A stretch of 5,956 bases of DNA from positions 1 through 5,956 of the forward strand of contig CAZAEK010000053.1 in NCBI GenBank assembly GCA_964484125.1. Reading direction: 5' to 3'. Origin of the DNA: DSSM01 sp964484125 (GTDB lineage: Bacteria; Bacteroidota; Ignavibacteria; Tepidaquicellales; Tepidaquicellaceae). The notes below the pieces were generated by a model. That model ran no database searches. It was not told the origin of the DNA and worked only from the letters and a program-made list of their open reading frames with translations. Position 1 is the stretch's first letter; each line of letters opens with the position of its first letter. The translations under genes and the position numbers were made by a program. Shown piece by piece: positions 1-4,582 of the stretch.

Positions 1-1152
1 AAAGAAGCAATTGAAACATCCATCAAACTGAAATCAGAAGGAGGATTTGACTGGGATATTTCTGCATTGAATGACCCCTATTCTGTTTCTGTACTTGTAT
101 TTTCATTAACTATGATTTTTGCCGGAAAAATTCAGGATAAACTTGGTCCCCGAATTACAATATATATCGGAGGAATTCTAATTTCTTCAGGTCTTTTTGT
201 TATGGCATATACAACAAGTTATTTTTTATGGATTATTAGTTTTGGAGTTCTTGCAGGAAGTGGTATTGGCTTTTGCTATTCCGCCATAACTCCTGTTGTT
301 ATTAAATGGTTTTCTCCGGAAAAAACAGGACTCGTTACAGGCGTTGTTGTTGCAGGCTTCGGACTTTCCTCTGTTTATTTAGCGCCTTTGTTTACATTTC
401 TTTTCGATAATTATGGATTTCAGAATGCATTTGTATATTATGCAGTTGGTTTTTCAATTATTTTATTCATTGCCGCATACTTTTTAAAAAATCCGGAAAA
501 TTATTTTCAAACAAAGGAAAATATTCTTTCCTCCGGTGAGAATAACTATAATCTTAAAGATATATTAAAAACTTTTGAATTTTACAGACTTTGGATTGTT
601 TATTTCATCGGAGCAGGAGCAGGACTAATGGTAATTAGTTTTATTACGGAAATGGTTAAAAAAGGACTTGGTAAGCAGGCATTCTGGGGAGTAATTATTA
701 TTGCAATCGGTAATGCTGCCGGAAGAATTTTATCAGGAATTTTATCAGATAAAATCGGCAGAATCAAAACTTTGATAATATTTTTATTTTTTCAGACAAT
801 ATTAATGTTTATTTCTGCATTTATTATTAATCTTGATAATATAAGTATCATTATCACTCTTTTGATTGCTACGTTTATCGGATTTAATTATGGTTCAAAT
901 CTGACTATATTCCCTACTATTGTGAAAGATAATTGGGGTATGAAAAATTTTGGTGCGAACTATGGAATTCTTTTCACTGCCTGGGGAATCGGAGGTTTTG
1001 TTTTGAGCAGAATTTCACAAATGCTGAAAGCTCAGACAAATTCATTACATTGGTCTTTCCTTCTTGCAGGTTTTCTTTTAATTGCAGCTCTTGCCATTGC
1101 ATCTGCAGGTTCGAAACGAACACAAAAAAATCGCAATACTTATTCGAAATAA
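1..1152 (+). CDS. MFS transporter, oxalate/formate antiporter (OFA) type, 5'-truncated by the window edge
   Basis: The frame is open from base 1 to a TAA at 1150-1152 (383 visible residues), so the true start, and probably transmembrane helix 1, lie upstream. This is a polytopic inner-membrane carrier. Residues are numbered from the first codon in the window. A major-facilitator motif A, GKIQDKLGPR, lies at 42-51 after helix 2, with its C-terminal counterpart GILSDKIGR at 246-254, the internal duplication typical of MFS. The stretch IKWFSPEKTGLVTGVVVAGF (101-120) and the GAGAGLMVIS stretch (204-213) resemble the OFA branch (TC 2.A.1.11), known for exchanging small carboxylates. A hydrophilic central loop spans about 162-195. 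The TTG at 67 is an internal leucine, because coding potential continues upstream of it. The substrate cannot be read from sequence. The last codons overlap a hairpin that serves as terminator for the convergent peroxiredoxin gene. Family confidence is high; substrate is unknown. Confidence 0.9.
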   Translation, partial: KEAIETSIKLKSEGGFDWDISALNDPYSVSVLVFSLTMIFAGKIQDKLGPRITIYIGGILISSGLFVMAYTTSYFLWIISFGVLAGSGIGFCYSAITPVVIKWFSPEKTGLVTGVVVAGFGLSSVYLAPLFTFLFDNYGFQNAFVYYAVGFSIILFIAAYFLKNPENYFQTKENILSSGENNYNLKDILKTFEFYRLWIVYFIGAGAGLMVISFITEMVKKGLGKQAFWGVIIIAIGNAAGRILSGILSDKIGRIKTLIIFLFFQTILMFISAFIINLDNISIIITLLIATFIGFNYGSNLTIFPTIVKDNWGMKNFGANYGILFTAWGIGGFVLSRISQMLKAQTNSLHWSFLLAGFLLIAALAIASAGSKRTQKNRNTYSK

Positions 1153-1163
1153 ATATTGCGATT
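1124..1163 (-). terminator. Intrinsic terminator of the peroxiredoxin transcript, embedded in the MFS 3' end
   Basis: The arms AATCGCAATA (1129-1138) and TATTGCGATT (1154-1163) are perfectly complementary over 10 bp. After one C/A mismatch (1139/1153) the stem continues with TTATT/AATAA (1140-1144/1148-1152), closing on a 3-nt loop. Read on the minus strand, the stem runs straight into seven T residues (complement of 1124-1130), the classic rho-independent form. On the plus strand no U-tract follows, so termination of the MFS transcript here would be weaker. The hairpin includes the last codons and stop of the MFS gene. Confidence 0.8.
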
Positions 1164-1185
1164 GGAAATACAAAAATTATTTAAA

Positions 1186-1896
1186 CTATTTCTTTAATAA
1201 CTTTTTATTTATGGTTGCTTCAGGTATCGGCTTTGTACAGAAGAACCAGTCATAGCATTTAACATTTTCTTCCTTGCCATCCATACGATCTTTGGCAACT
1301 CCGCAAGAGCCCGCAGGAGGAACTATCACATCATCTCCGGGTCTCCAATCTGCAGGTGTTGCAATCTGAAATTCATCTGCTGTCTGCATCGCAATCAATG
1401 CTCTGTATAACTCATCGAAGTTTCTTCCAAGACTTAGCGGGTAATATATTATTGCCCTGATTATTCCTTTGGGATCAATAAAAAATACTGCTCTTACTGC
1501 TTTTGTTGAACTTTCGCCGGGTTGAATCATTCCGTATTTTTTGGCTACATCCATCGATATATCCTCTATCAAAGGAAATTTAACTTCTATATCTTTCATT
1601 CCCTTATATTCGATTTTCTCTTTAATCGTACGAAGCCATGCGATATGGCTGTATAAACCGTCAACAGAAAGACCTACAAGTTTGCAATTTGCTTTCTCGA
1701 ATTTCTCTTCAAGTGATGCAAATGTCATAAATTCAGATGTGCATACCGGAGTGAAGTCTGCAGGATGGCTGAATAAAATTACCCAGCTGCCTTCGTAATC
1801 TGACGGGAAATTTATTTCTCCCTGAGTTGTTACTGCCTTGAATTCCGGCGCCTTGTCGGCAATTCTTGGCATTGCGATTGTTTGATTATCTTCCAT
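1186..1896 (-). CDS. Peroxiredoxin, 1-Cys/Prx6-like archaeal type (AhpC/TSA family)
   Basis: This 236-residue cytoplasmic enzyme reduces H2O2 and organic hydroperoxides through a peroxidatic cysteine. The active site is SHPADFTPVCT with H44, P45, T49 and the catalytic C52; R135 in KAVRAVFF is the expected active-site arginine. The C-terminal 1-cysPrx_C domain ends with KCYDWFFC, placing C214 and C220 where the Aeropyrum pernix thioredoxin peroxidase has its two C-terminal cysteines (C207, C213). This suggests resolution by an internal disulfide rather than a strict 1-Cys mechanism. A further C198 (GSCGV) is present. The length is normal for the Prx6/archaeal group. The ATG at 1894-1896 has an A-rich leader with no Shine-Dalgarno. 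The gene lies 30 bp downstream of bacterioferritin on the same strand, so cotranscription is likely, and it ends at the terminator in 1124-1163. The physiological reductant is not encoded nearby. Confidence 0.95.
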   Translation of the reverse strand: MEDNQTIAMPRIADKAPEFKAVTTQGEINFPSDYEGSWVILFSHPADFTPVCTSEFMTFASLEEKFEKANCKLVGLSVDGLYSHIAWLRTIKEKIEYKGMKDIEVKFPLIEDISMDVAKKYGMIQPGESSTKAVRAVFFIDPKGIIRAIIYYPLSLGRNFDELYRALIAMQTADEFQIATPADWRPGDDVIVPPAGSCGVAKDRMDGKEENVKCYDWFFCTKPIPEATINKKLLKK

Positions 1897-1926
1897 TTTA
1901 TTTTTTTTATTTAATTATTTAATTGG

Positions 1927-2439
1927 TTAATTTGCCGGTGTATTTTTTACCGATGCCGTTGTCGCTACTGTTTTACTTCTTTCGATTGATTGGAGTGCAA
2001 GATAATTATCTCCGAATTTTTTCATATTTTCTTCTTCATCATCGTATTGCGAATAGTGTCTTTCCTCATCTTCTACAAGCGATTCAAAAAGTTTTTTCGA
2101 AACTGAATCTGCATTCTGAGCACATTCGTTTGCCCACTTATTGTAATCGTTTGCACTGCTCTCTTCCATTTTTTTTGCGAGTATCAGCATTTCTTTTACT
2201 TCGTGTATCTTATTTACATCATAAGCGGCTTTCATTTCTACTTCACCCTTTAGAAACAGTATTCTTTCGGATATCATTTCAATGTGAAGCATTTCTTCAA
2301 TTGCTGTTCTCTTGAAAAGGTTAGCAAGTAAATCATACCCCTGATCATCACAATGAAAATGAAAATACATATACTGATGAACGGCTGAAAGTTCATCTGC
2401 TACTGCTTTGTTTAATAGCTCTATACTTTTTTCTTTCAT
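1927..2439 (-). CDS. bfr: Bacterioferritin-like ferroxidase/iron-storage protein
   Basis: This 170-residue four-helix-bundle protein of the ferritin-like superfamily probably assembles into an iron-storage shell that oxidises Fe(II). All six diiron ligands expected from E. coli Bfr can be placed: E16 (DELSAVHQY), E49 and H52 (IEEMLH), E92 (MEESSAND), and E125 and H128 (DEERH). M50 aligns with the E. coli Bfr haem ligand M52 (DEMKH), and the following ERILFLKG is nearly identical to E. coli Bfr, so a true haem-binding bacterioferritin is plausible. The last roughly 17 residues, rich in Thr, Ala, Lys and Asn, extend beyond the usual core length of about 155-158. The start is ATG at 2437-2439 with an A/T-rich leader and no clear Shine-Dalgarno. 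Peroxiredoxin follows after 30 bp, consistent with an iron/peroxide detoxification pair. Upstream is a 106-bp gap that may hold its own promoter. The main alternative is a non-haem ferritin of the same superfamily. Confidence 0.88.
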   Translation of the reverse strand: MKEKSIELLNKAVADELSAVHQYMYFHFHCDDQGYDLLANLFKRTAIEEMLHIEMISERILFLKGEVEMKAAYDVNKIHEVKEMLILAKKMEESSANDYNKWANECAQNADSVSKKLFESLVEDEERHYSQYDDEEENMKKFGDNYLALQSIERSKTVATTASVKNTPAN

Positions 2440-2477
2440 AAGTTTATTAATTTTATTTTATATCGGTAAATTATATT

Positions 2478-2506
2478 ATTAAATTATCAAAATAAATGAT
2501 AATCAA
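2478..2506 (-). promoter_or_regulatory. Candidate bfr promoter with a 7-7-7 inverted repeat
   Basis: In the 106-bp gap between the NifX-like gene and bfr, ATTATCA (2483-2489) and TGATAAT (2497-2503) form perfect 7-bp inverted arms around 7 bp. Reading the minus strand, a possible -35 TTGATT (complement of 2501-2506) and -10 TTTAAT (complement of 2478-2483) stand 17 bp apart, so the repeat would occupy the spacer. The half-site resembles those of Fur/PerR-family operators, but arm order and spacing differ from the 7-1-7 Fur consensus. The region is so AT-rich that chance is a real possibility. Confidence 0.35.
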
Positions 2507-2545
2507 ATATTAAATTTAAACCAAAACCAGAAAATTATATTAAAA

Positions 2546-2950
2546 TTAATTATTGCCGAATCCATGACCGTGATGGTGATTATGGTTGTGTCCTTGATGG
2601 TTATGTTTTTCATGCTCCTGACACAATTCTCCGTTATCTTTTATTTTACCGTTGAGCCAGTCATTTAAAACTGCCTTAGTTTCACCTGAACATCCTCTTA
2701 TTACTGCTATTCCGTAACTGCTCAGTTTATTTACTGCTCCACCGCCTATGTTTCCTGCAAGCATTACCTTAACTCCGGAATTCGAAAGTGTTTCTACTAT
2801 GCTTGATTTACAGCCGCATCCGTTTGGCGACGTAATTATTTCTTCGTGTATAATTTCTTTATTATCATTTACAGTATAAACTGCAAAATATTGACATTGT
2901 CCGAAATGGTCTTCGACAGATGTTCCATTTGTTGGGATTGCTACTTTCAT
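2546..2950 (-). CDS. NifX/NifB C-terminal-like protein (dinitrogenase iron-molybdenum cofactor domain) with His-rich tail
   Basis: This 134-residue soluble protein has a single Nitro_FeMo-Co domain (COG1433), the small fold that in NifX, NafY and NifB binds FeMo-cofactor precursors or Fe-S clusters. The domain covers about 1-105. Visible family features are the N-terminal MKVAIPT strand, DHFGQC (14-19), GCGC (44-47) and RGCSGE (85-90). A C-terminal tail from C110 carries nine histidines within residues 113-129 (for example HNHNHHHGHG), a likely Zn/Ni/Fe-binding segment. Start ATG is at 2948-2950 and overlaps the DUF134 stop as ATGA; AAAGGA (complement of 2960-2965) is a good Shine-Dalgarno within the DUF134 coding end, so translation is coupled. 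No nif structural genes are present, so a role in nitrogen fixation should not be assumed; stand-alone members occur in many non-diazotrophs. The bound ligand is unknown. Confidence 0.85.
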   Translation of the reverse strand: MKVAIPTNGTSVEDHFGQCQYFAVYTVNDNKEIIHEEIITSPNGCGCKSSIVETLSNSGVKVMLAGNIGGGAVNKLSSYGIAVIRGCSGETKAVLNDWLNGKIKDNGELCQEHEKHNHQGHNHNHHHGHGFGNN

Positions 2951-3321
2951 TTTATTAATTCCTTTTCTGTAATTAAGTTTATATTTTTATTCTTATTTCT
3001 GCATTTCTGACATTTGTGTGTTTTATTCTTGTTAAATTCTATATTCCCTCCTTCTATTATTATTACTTTCCCGTTTATTATTGCATCAGCTAATTTTTTA
3101 TGTGCCGAATCTACAATTCTTCCAAGAGTTTGCCTTGATACACCCATTCTTTCTGCTGCCTGTTCCTGATATAAATCTTCGTAATCTGTCAAACGTATTG
3201 CCTCGAATTCGTCAATTGTAAGATTATTTATTTCAGCATTTGATATCGGAATGCCTACAGGTTTATAAGAATAAAATTCCGGCATACAGCAAATTTTTCT
3301 ATTACATTTTGGTCTGGGCAT
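2947..3321 (-). CDS. DUF134 family predicted DNA-binding regulator
   Basis: This is a 124-residue protein of the DUF134/COG1342 family. The N-terminus MPRPKCNRK and the PVGIPIS segment (21-27) match the family. A helix-turn-helix resembling sigma-factor region 4 occupies about 46-76 (YQEQAAERMGVSRQTLGRIV lies at 51-70). Cysteines C6, C11 and C12 near the N-terminus and C104-x2-C107 in the Lys/Asn-rich tail form a potential metal or Fe-S site; this is inference. The gene is translationally coupled by an ATGA overlap to the NifX-like gene, a pairing that recurs for these two families. Start ATG is at 3319-3321; the leader is A-rich with no Shine-Dalgarno and appears very short if the promoter at 3341-3371 is right. 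A palindrome just upstream makes autoregulation plausible. The effector and regulon are not known to me. Confidence 0.85.
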   Translation of the reverse strand: MPRPKCNRKICCMPEFYSYKPVGIPISNAEINNLTIDEFEAIRLTDYEDLYQEQAAERMGVSRQTLGRIVDSAHKKLADAIINGKVIIIEGGNIEFNKNKTHKCQKCRNKNKNINLITEKELIK

Positions 3322-3340
3322 TTTTTAAATTTTTTTATGT

Positions 3341-3366
3341 ATAATATGGGCATATGCTCATAATAT
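3341..3366. promoter_or_regulatory. Near-perfect palindrome, candidate operator of the DUF134 regulator
   Basis: The 18-bp core TATGGGCATATGCTCATA (3345-3362) equals its reverse complement except for one pair (3349/3358). Beyond one A/A mismatch on each side (3344/3363), three more pairs match (ATA at 3341-3343, TAT at 3364-3366). Its GC-containing centre GCATATGC stands out in an almost pure A/T intergenic region. It sits 20 bp upstream of the DUF134 start and between the putative -35 and -10 of that gene, as expected of an operator. It also lies in the shared region with the divergent DUF2892 gene, about 108 bp from that start. Confidence 0.6.
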
Positions 3367-3371
3367 TTCAA
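3341..3371 (-). promoter_or_regulatory. Candidate promoter of the DUF134 / NifX-like operon
   Basis: On the minus strand TTGAAA (complement of 3366-3371) and TATTAT (complement of 3341-3346) are separated by 19 bp, longer than the usual 17. The spacer is filled by the palindrome. Upstream, runs of A on the minus strand (complements of 3381-3393 and 3406-3412) could act as an UP element. The predicted leader would be only about a dozen bases. A long spacer with an operator inside is reminiscent of promoters remodelled by an activator, but the hexamers are only moderate matches. Confidence 0.35.
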
Positions 3372-3421
3372 TGCAAAAATTTTTACTTTTTTTATTTTAT
3401 GTAACTTTTTTTCATTTCCTG

Positions 3422-3450
3422 TTGTTTAGTTGTATATACAGTTATATTAA
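3422..3450 (+). promoter_or_regulatory. Candidate promoter of the DUF2892 gene
   Basis: TTGTTT (3422-3427) and TATTAA (3445-3450) are 17 bp apart, ending 23 bp before the ATG at 3474. The spacer contains the 10-bp perfect palindrome TGTATATACA (3431-3440), which could be an operator or chance in AT-rich DNA. The long T-runs just upstream on the plus strand (3379-3412) belong to the same divergent control region. Confidence 0.35.
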
Positions 3451-3459
3451 TTAAAATAT

Positions 3460-3465
3460 AAGGAG
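3460..3465 (+). promoter_or_regulatory. Shine-Dalgarno of the DUF2892 gene
   Basis: AAGGAG with 8 bases to the ATG at 3474. It is one of the best ribosome binding sites in the window and fixes the start of this very short gene. Confidence 0.85.
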
Positions 3466-3473
3466 ATAAAAAT

Positions 3474-3665
3474 ATGTTCGCCTGTAATGTAGGAAAAACA
3501 GATAAAATAATCAGAGTAATAATCGGGATTGCAATTCTGGCAGCAGGTTACGCTTTTCATAGCTGGCTTGGATTAATCGGAATAATTCCGATTCTAACTG
3601 CTATTTTCGGAAGGTGCGGGTTATATAACCTTTTGAATATAAACACTGCTAAAAACGATAAATAA
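3474..3665 (+). CDS. DUF2892 small membrane protein (YgaP-type transmembrane domain)
   Basis: This 63-residue protein has two predicted membrane helices at about 12-28 and 31-46, separated by a short turn. The N-terminal NVGKTDKIIRVIIGIAIL and the C-terminal RCGLYNLLNINT (47-58) match the DUF2892 pattern, where a version of C-x-LY-x-LL-x-INT is usual; C48 is that conserved cysteine, and a second cysteine, C4, lies near the start. In E. coli YgaP a related membrane segment is fused to a rhodanese domain, so a link to sulfur or thiol chemistry is sometimes proposed, but the stand-alone form has no established function. It has a strong Shine-Dalgarno and its own candidate promoter, and is divergent from the DUF134 gene with the palindrome between them. 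A strong hairpin follows the stop, so it is monocistronic. Confidence 0.85.
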   Translation: MFACNVGKTDKIIRVIIGIAILAAGYAFHSWLGLIGIIPILTAIFGRCGLYNLLNINTAKNDK

Positions 3666-3697
3666 ATAAAGCTGTTCTCACATAGAACAGCTTTATT
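3665..3697. terminator. Strong bidirectional terminator hairpin between convergent genes
   Basis: AATAAAGCTGTTCT (3665-3678) and AGAACAGCTTTATT (3684-3697) are perfect 14-bp complements around a 5-nt CACAT loop. The A-rich 5' flank and T-rich 3' arm let it terminate both the DUF2892 transcript (plus) and the DUF2202 transcript (minus, stop at 3721). It begins at the last base of the DUF2892 stop codon. Confidence 0.85.
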
Positions 3698-3720
3698 ATA
3701 AAATTCAAATTGAAATATTT

Positions 3721-4359
3721 TTATCCGTTTATGATTTCCTGATAATATTTTTTATCAAGATGCTTAGGCTGATAATCAACACCTCTTTTATTCAGGTTTC
3801 TTGTGAATGCTCTTAAATGATTCTCGGAAGCTCTTAACAGATTCCCATATACAAATTTCAGGTCCTCATTATCTGTTGACTTTATTGCGTCAATTAAATC
3901 TTTAATATCAACTTCCTCTATTTCTGCTGCTGCTTTTAATGCTTCGATGTCCGATTTATTTCCCTGCTCTAACAGAGCCAGGTACAAACTTTTAAGACTT
4001 GCATCTTCAAATACACCTTTATCTGAATTTTTCACAGGGTCGTCAATGGAATATCTATCGAGCATATTCTTAATTGCATCCATATGTTTTTGTTCGGAAC
4101 GGGAAATGTTTTCAAAAGGTCTTAATCCCCATTTATCGAACATAGTAACGTAAAAATCACGTGCAAGTTTTTCTTCTTCTCTCATAAATTTCAAAGCATC
4201 TTCTTCCTGTTTTGAAATGTCTTGTTTCGGAAAATCATTGGCTCTGCAATTAGATGAATCATAATTTATAATATTACTCTTTATTTCTTTTACTCCTGTT
4301 AAGCCAATTAACCCATAAGTTGAAAGCGCCACAATTGCCAAAATTATTATTTTTTTCAT
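3721..4359 (-). CDS. DUF2202 ferritin-like protein with N-terminal signal/anchor
   Basis: This 212-residue protein belongs to the DUF2202 (COG4902) family, a ferritin-like four-helix fold. Residues 1-22 (KK followed by a hydrophobic run to about 22) form a signal peptide or membrane anchor without an obvious A-x-A cleavage site; a lone C38 follows. The mature domain starts near 48. Likely metal ligands come from EEEKLARDFY (61-70), SEQKH with E89 and H92, the acidic AAEIEEVDI (144-152), and SENH with E179 and H181, the spacing of acids and histidines expected of a carboxylate-bridged diiron site. The reading frame extends 17 codons further to an ATG at 4410, but that extension would be charged, would precede a typical signal sequence, and overlaps the promoter. 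The ATG at 4357-4359 has AAAGGA 10 bases upstream. It would act outside the cytoplasm; the reaction is unknown. Confidence 0.85.
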   Translation of the reverse strand: MKKIIILAIVALSTYGLIGLTGVKEIKSNIINYDSSNCRANDFPKQDISKQEEDALKFMREEEKLARDFYVTMFDKWGLRPFENISRSEQKHMDAIKNMLDRYSIDDPVKNSDKGVFEDASLKSLYLALLEQGNKSDIEALKAAAEIEEVDIKDLIDAIKSTDNEDLKFVYGNLLRASENHLRAFTRNLNKRGVDYQPKHLDKKYYQEIING

Positions 4360-4369
4360 TTTTAAAATA

Positions 4370-4375
4370 TCCTTT
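4370..4375 (-). promoter_or_regulatory. Shine-Dalgarno deciding the DUF2202 start
   Basis: On the minus strand AAAGGA lies 10 bases before the ATG at 4359. It favours that start over the in-frame ATG at 4410, and it fits inside the short leader predicted from the sigma-54-like promoter. Confidence 0.7.
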
Positions 4376-4389
4376 CTTTTAATATATAC

Positions 4390-4405
4390 TACAAATTCCG
4401 TGCCA
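4390..4405 (-). promoter_or_regulatory. Sigma-54 (RpoN) -24/-12 type promoter of the DUF2202 gene
   Basis: On the minus strand the sequence is TGGCACGGAATTTGTA. Against the sigma-54 consensus TGGCACG-N4-TTGCW it matches 11 of 12 fixed positions, with exact N4 spacing; the single deviation is T for C in the -12 element. The predicted start of transcription is near 4379, giving a leader of about 20 bases that contains the Shine-Dalgarno and leads directly to the ATG at 4359. Overlapping it is a weaker sigma-70-like possibility (TTGTTT, 16 bp, TATATA). The match and geometry are seen; sigma-54 use is inference, and no rpoN gene is in the window. Confidence 0.65.
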
Positions 4406-4477
4406 AACAATTATCAATCTAATAAGCCTAAAATTCAGCAAAAAACAAAGACTCGCCGTTTTTGTCGGATGTTTAGA

Positions 4478-4526
4478 GCATTTCGGGAATTATAAAGGAT
4501 TTCATATAGTCTGCATTTCAGAAATT
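4478..4526. repeat. Pair of 14-bp direct repeats, each a partial palindrome; possible enhancer-binding sites
   Basis: GCATTTCGGGAATT (4478-4491) and GCATTTCAGAAATT (4513-4526) agree at 12 of 14 positions and start 35 bp apart. Each contains ATTTC-N-(A/G)GAAT-like dyad symmetry; the second, ATTTC-A-GAAAT (4515-4525), is a perfect 11-bp palindrome. They lie roughly 98-147 bp upstream of the predicted DUF2202 transcription start, a usual distance for sites of a sigma-54 enhancer-binding protein. They could equally regulate mnhB, whose start is 57 bp beyond. The rest of 4411-4582 is AT-rich; I see no gene in it and no convincing mnhB promoter. Confidence 0.45.
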
Positions 4527-4582
4527 GTTTTAATAATTTGAATATTTTTTTTGAAGCACTTTTGTTATTATGTACGGATAAT

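Noticed and set aside
67..69. TTG at 67 as the start of the MFS gene
   Set aside because: The same frame is open to base 1 and encodes a plausible helix 1-2 loop, so the gene continues beyond the left edge.
933..1184. 83-codon plus-strand open frame over the MFS gene's 3' end
   Set aside because: It lies in another frame of a clearly coding MFS gene and its translation shows no family resemblance or plausible composition.
1541..1798. 85-codon plus-strand open frame
   Set aside because: It is antisense to the peroxiredoxin active-site region, whose minus-strand reading is unambiguous.
1923..2315. 130-codon plus-strand open frame
   Set aside because: It is antisense to bacterioferritin. The Phe/Leu/His-rich translation is the usual reverse-complement artefact of a helical, Glu/Lys-rich gene.
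2546..3321. Interpretation as part of a nitrogen-fixation cluster
   Set aside because: Only a small NifX-like domain is present, with no nifH, D, K, B, E or N in view; stand-alone DUF134/NifX-like pairs are not evidence of diazotrophy.
3431..3440. Perfect 10-bp palindrome TGTATATACA as a separate operator
   Set aside because: Its symmetry does not extend further and such A/T palindromes are expected by chance here; noted only within the DUF2892 promoter entry.
3947..4153. 68-codon plus-strand open frame
   Set aside because: It is antisense to the DUF2202 core, where the minus strand has conserved Glu/His motifs.
4360..4410. N-terminal extension of the DUF2202 protein to the ATG at 4410
   Set aside because: It would put a charged segment before a typical signal sequence, overlaps the sigma-54-like promoter, and the 4359 start has a Shine-Dalgarno.
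4538..4582. TTG start adding 15 residues to MnhB
   Set aside because: Family N-termini begin like the sequence from the ATG at 4583, and the extra residues match nothing in MnhA or MnhB.
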